Assembly (NCBI GenBank): GCA_013399855.1
Contig: VXAY01012530.1
Coordinates: 6,873,881-6,937,880, forward strand
DNA length: 64,000 bases
DNA from: Oxyruncus cristatus
Lineage: Eukaryota; Chordata; Aves; Passeriformes; Cotingidae
Reading direction: 5' to 3'
Part shown: piece after piece, positions 63,501 through 64,000 of the stretch
How the letters are laid out: each line of letters begins with the position of its first letter
Position numbering within the stretch: position 1 is the stretch's first letter
Position numbers and translations under genes: made by a program
The notes under the pieces: model-generated
What the model saw: only the letters and a program-made list of their open reading frames with translations
Told to the model about the DNA's origin: nothing
Databases searched by the model: none

Positions 63501-64000
63501 ACTGTTGGGGAACTACTGTGAACAGATGCTTGTGGTCTGTGGTGTTGGACAGACACAAATGCTGGTGTTGTATGGATAGTCCATTATTATAGCTCCATTT
63601 CCTTGCAATTACATCAGGAAAAATGGATTTTTTACAGTTAAACAGTAAGAGATTTAGTTATTACCCTTTTAAACAAGAGGTAAGGTAAAGCAGAATGCTG
63701 CTAGAACAGAGTTTGCTAAAATGGAGTTGTCCTCCCTTTCTCAAATATAAATAATAGGAAACTCAGTCCCCAGAAAATGCTTGTCTTCTGAGAACAGTGA
63801 AATAAAGGAAGAGCCAGTGAAGACAGCAAAATAGGATTTCAAAATTTCTGAGATTGTAATAGAGACAAAAATGGCTACTTGTGACTATGAAAAAAGTGCA
63901 ATTTGATTACTACAAAAAGAATATTTTTAAAATGATATTTAAAAGCTTCACACAATTTAGCCATCTTTTATGACCTTGTAAAAGAATTATAACCATAGTT

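Larger units (their letters stand above)
24670..64000 (-). other. NEBL: NEBL intron upstream of the LASP-2 exon (partial, at least 39.3 kb)
   Basis: Everything above 24669 lies upstream of the exon in the minus-strand gene. The preceding LASP-2 exon should encode the second half of the LIM zinc finger (Cys-x2-Cys and a stretch like Asn-Tyr-Lys-Gly-Tyr-Glu-Lys-Lys). Its reverse-complement words were searched by eye with no match, so the intron appears to run past the right edge. The stretch holds CR1 fragments, simple repeats and candidate conserved blocks listed separately. Confidence 0.75.
49478..64000. other. Unique intronic DNA without recognised genes
   Basis: No coding exon or transposon recognised. 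It holds A22 at 50589-50610, one ambiguous base at 50671, C8 at 52111-52118, AT-rich words at about 54.23-54.26 kb, an AAT-type run at 57242-57261, a hairpin at 53690-53716, a 20-bp palindrome at 54821-54840, and candidate conserved blocks near 52.34-52.51 and 60.38-60.56 kb. Confidence 0.6.

Noticed and set aside
24670..64000. Preceding LASP-2 exon (second half of the LIM finger)
   Set aside because: Searched by eye for the reverse complement of the Asn-Tyr-Lys-Gly-Tyr-Glu-Lys-Lys segment; TGTTCAT matches near 27.0, 43.1 and 62.7 kb were out of context.
1..64000. CRISPR arrays, tRNA or rRNA genes, bacterial operons, phage or plasmid modules
   Set aside because: None seen. Repeats are vertebrate CR1/LTR type and microsatellites, the single gene piece is a spliced vertebrate exon, and no tRNA cloverleaf words were noticed.

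Overview
This window looks like vertebrate, almost certainly bird, nuclear DNA. It is AT-rich with long non-coding stretches. The recognisable interspersed repeats are CR1-type LINEs with the typical ATTCTATGATTCTATG-like 3' tail, plus one ERV-type LTR beginning TGTCATGGTTTAGCC, a start familiar from avian endogenous retroviruses. The species cannot be named from the sequence. There is no bacterial-style gene organisation.

The only protein-coding piece I can support is an 85-nt internal exon on the minus strand at 24585-24669. It has a good polypyrimidine/AG acceptor and a CAG|GTAA donor. It encodes the last residues of a LIM domain followed by the first nebulin-like repeat ([19 protein letters not shown]...). 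This matches the LIM-nebulette/LASP-2 isoform of nebulette (NEBL); the Thr-Thr-Val spelling separates it from LASP1, which I recall as Thr-Met-Val. The rest of the window then reads as parts of two very long NEBL introns: at least 24.6 kb downstream (positions 1-24584) and at least 39.3 kb upstream (24670-64000). I looked for the neighbouring LASP-2 exons (rest of the LIM domain, next nebulin repeat) and the first nebulette exon and did not see them.

Repeat layout from left to right: CR1 fragment 14249-14455 (-); possible old CR1 end near 15.3 kb; a complete solo LTR at 18822-20063 with perfect 5-bp target-site duplications (GTACC), holding a 15-base run of N; CR1 20370-20635 (-); younger CR1 23140-23645 (-); a CR1 tail scrap near 24.1 kb; CR1 25300-25381 (+); a nested CR1-in-CR1 at 35268-36305 (-); a longer CR1 39663-40425 (-); CR1 41980-42418 (+). 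Short microsatellites and homopolymer tracts are scattered throughout.

The most interesting non-repeat structure is a set of perfect or near-perfect inverted repeats. One is an 11-bp-arm hairpin 68-92 nt upstream of the NEBL exon. Two are perfect palindromes of 22 and 20 bp, and one is a pair of back-to-back hairpins near 27.1 kb. Several unique blocks with clustered homeodomain, CRE/RFX-like or AP-1/PBX-like words read like conserved intronic enhancers, but only a cross-species alignment can decide that. I see no novel gene system.
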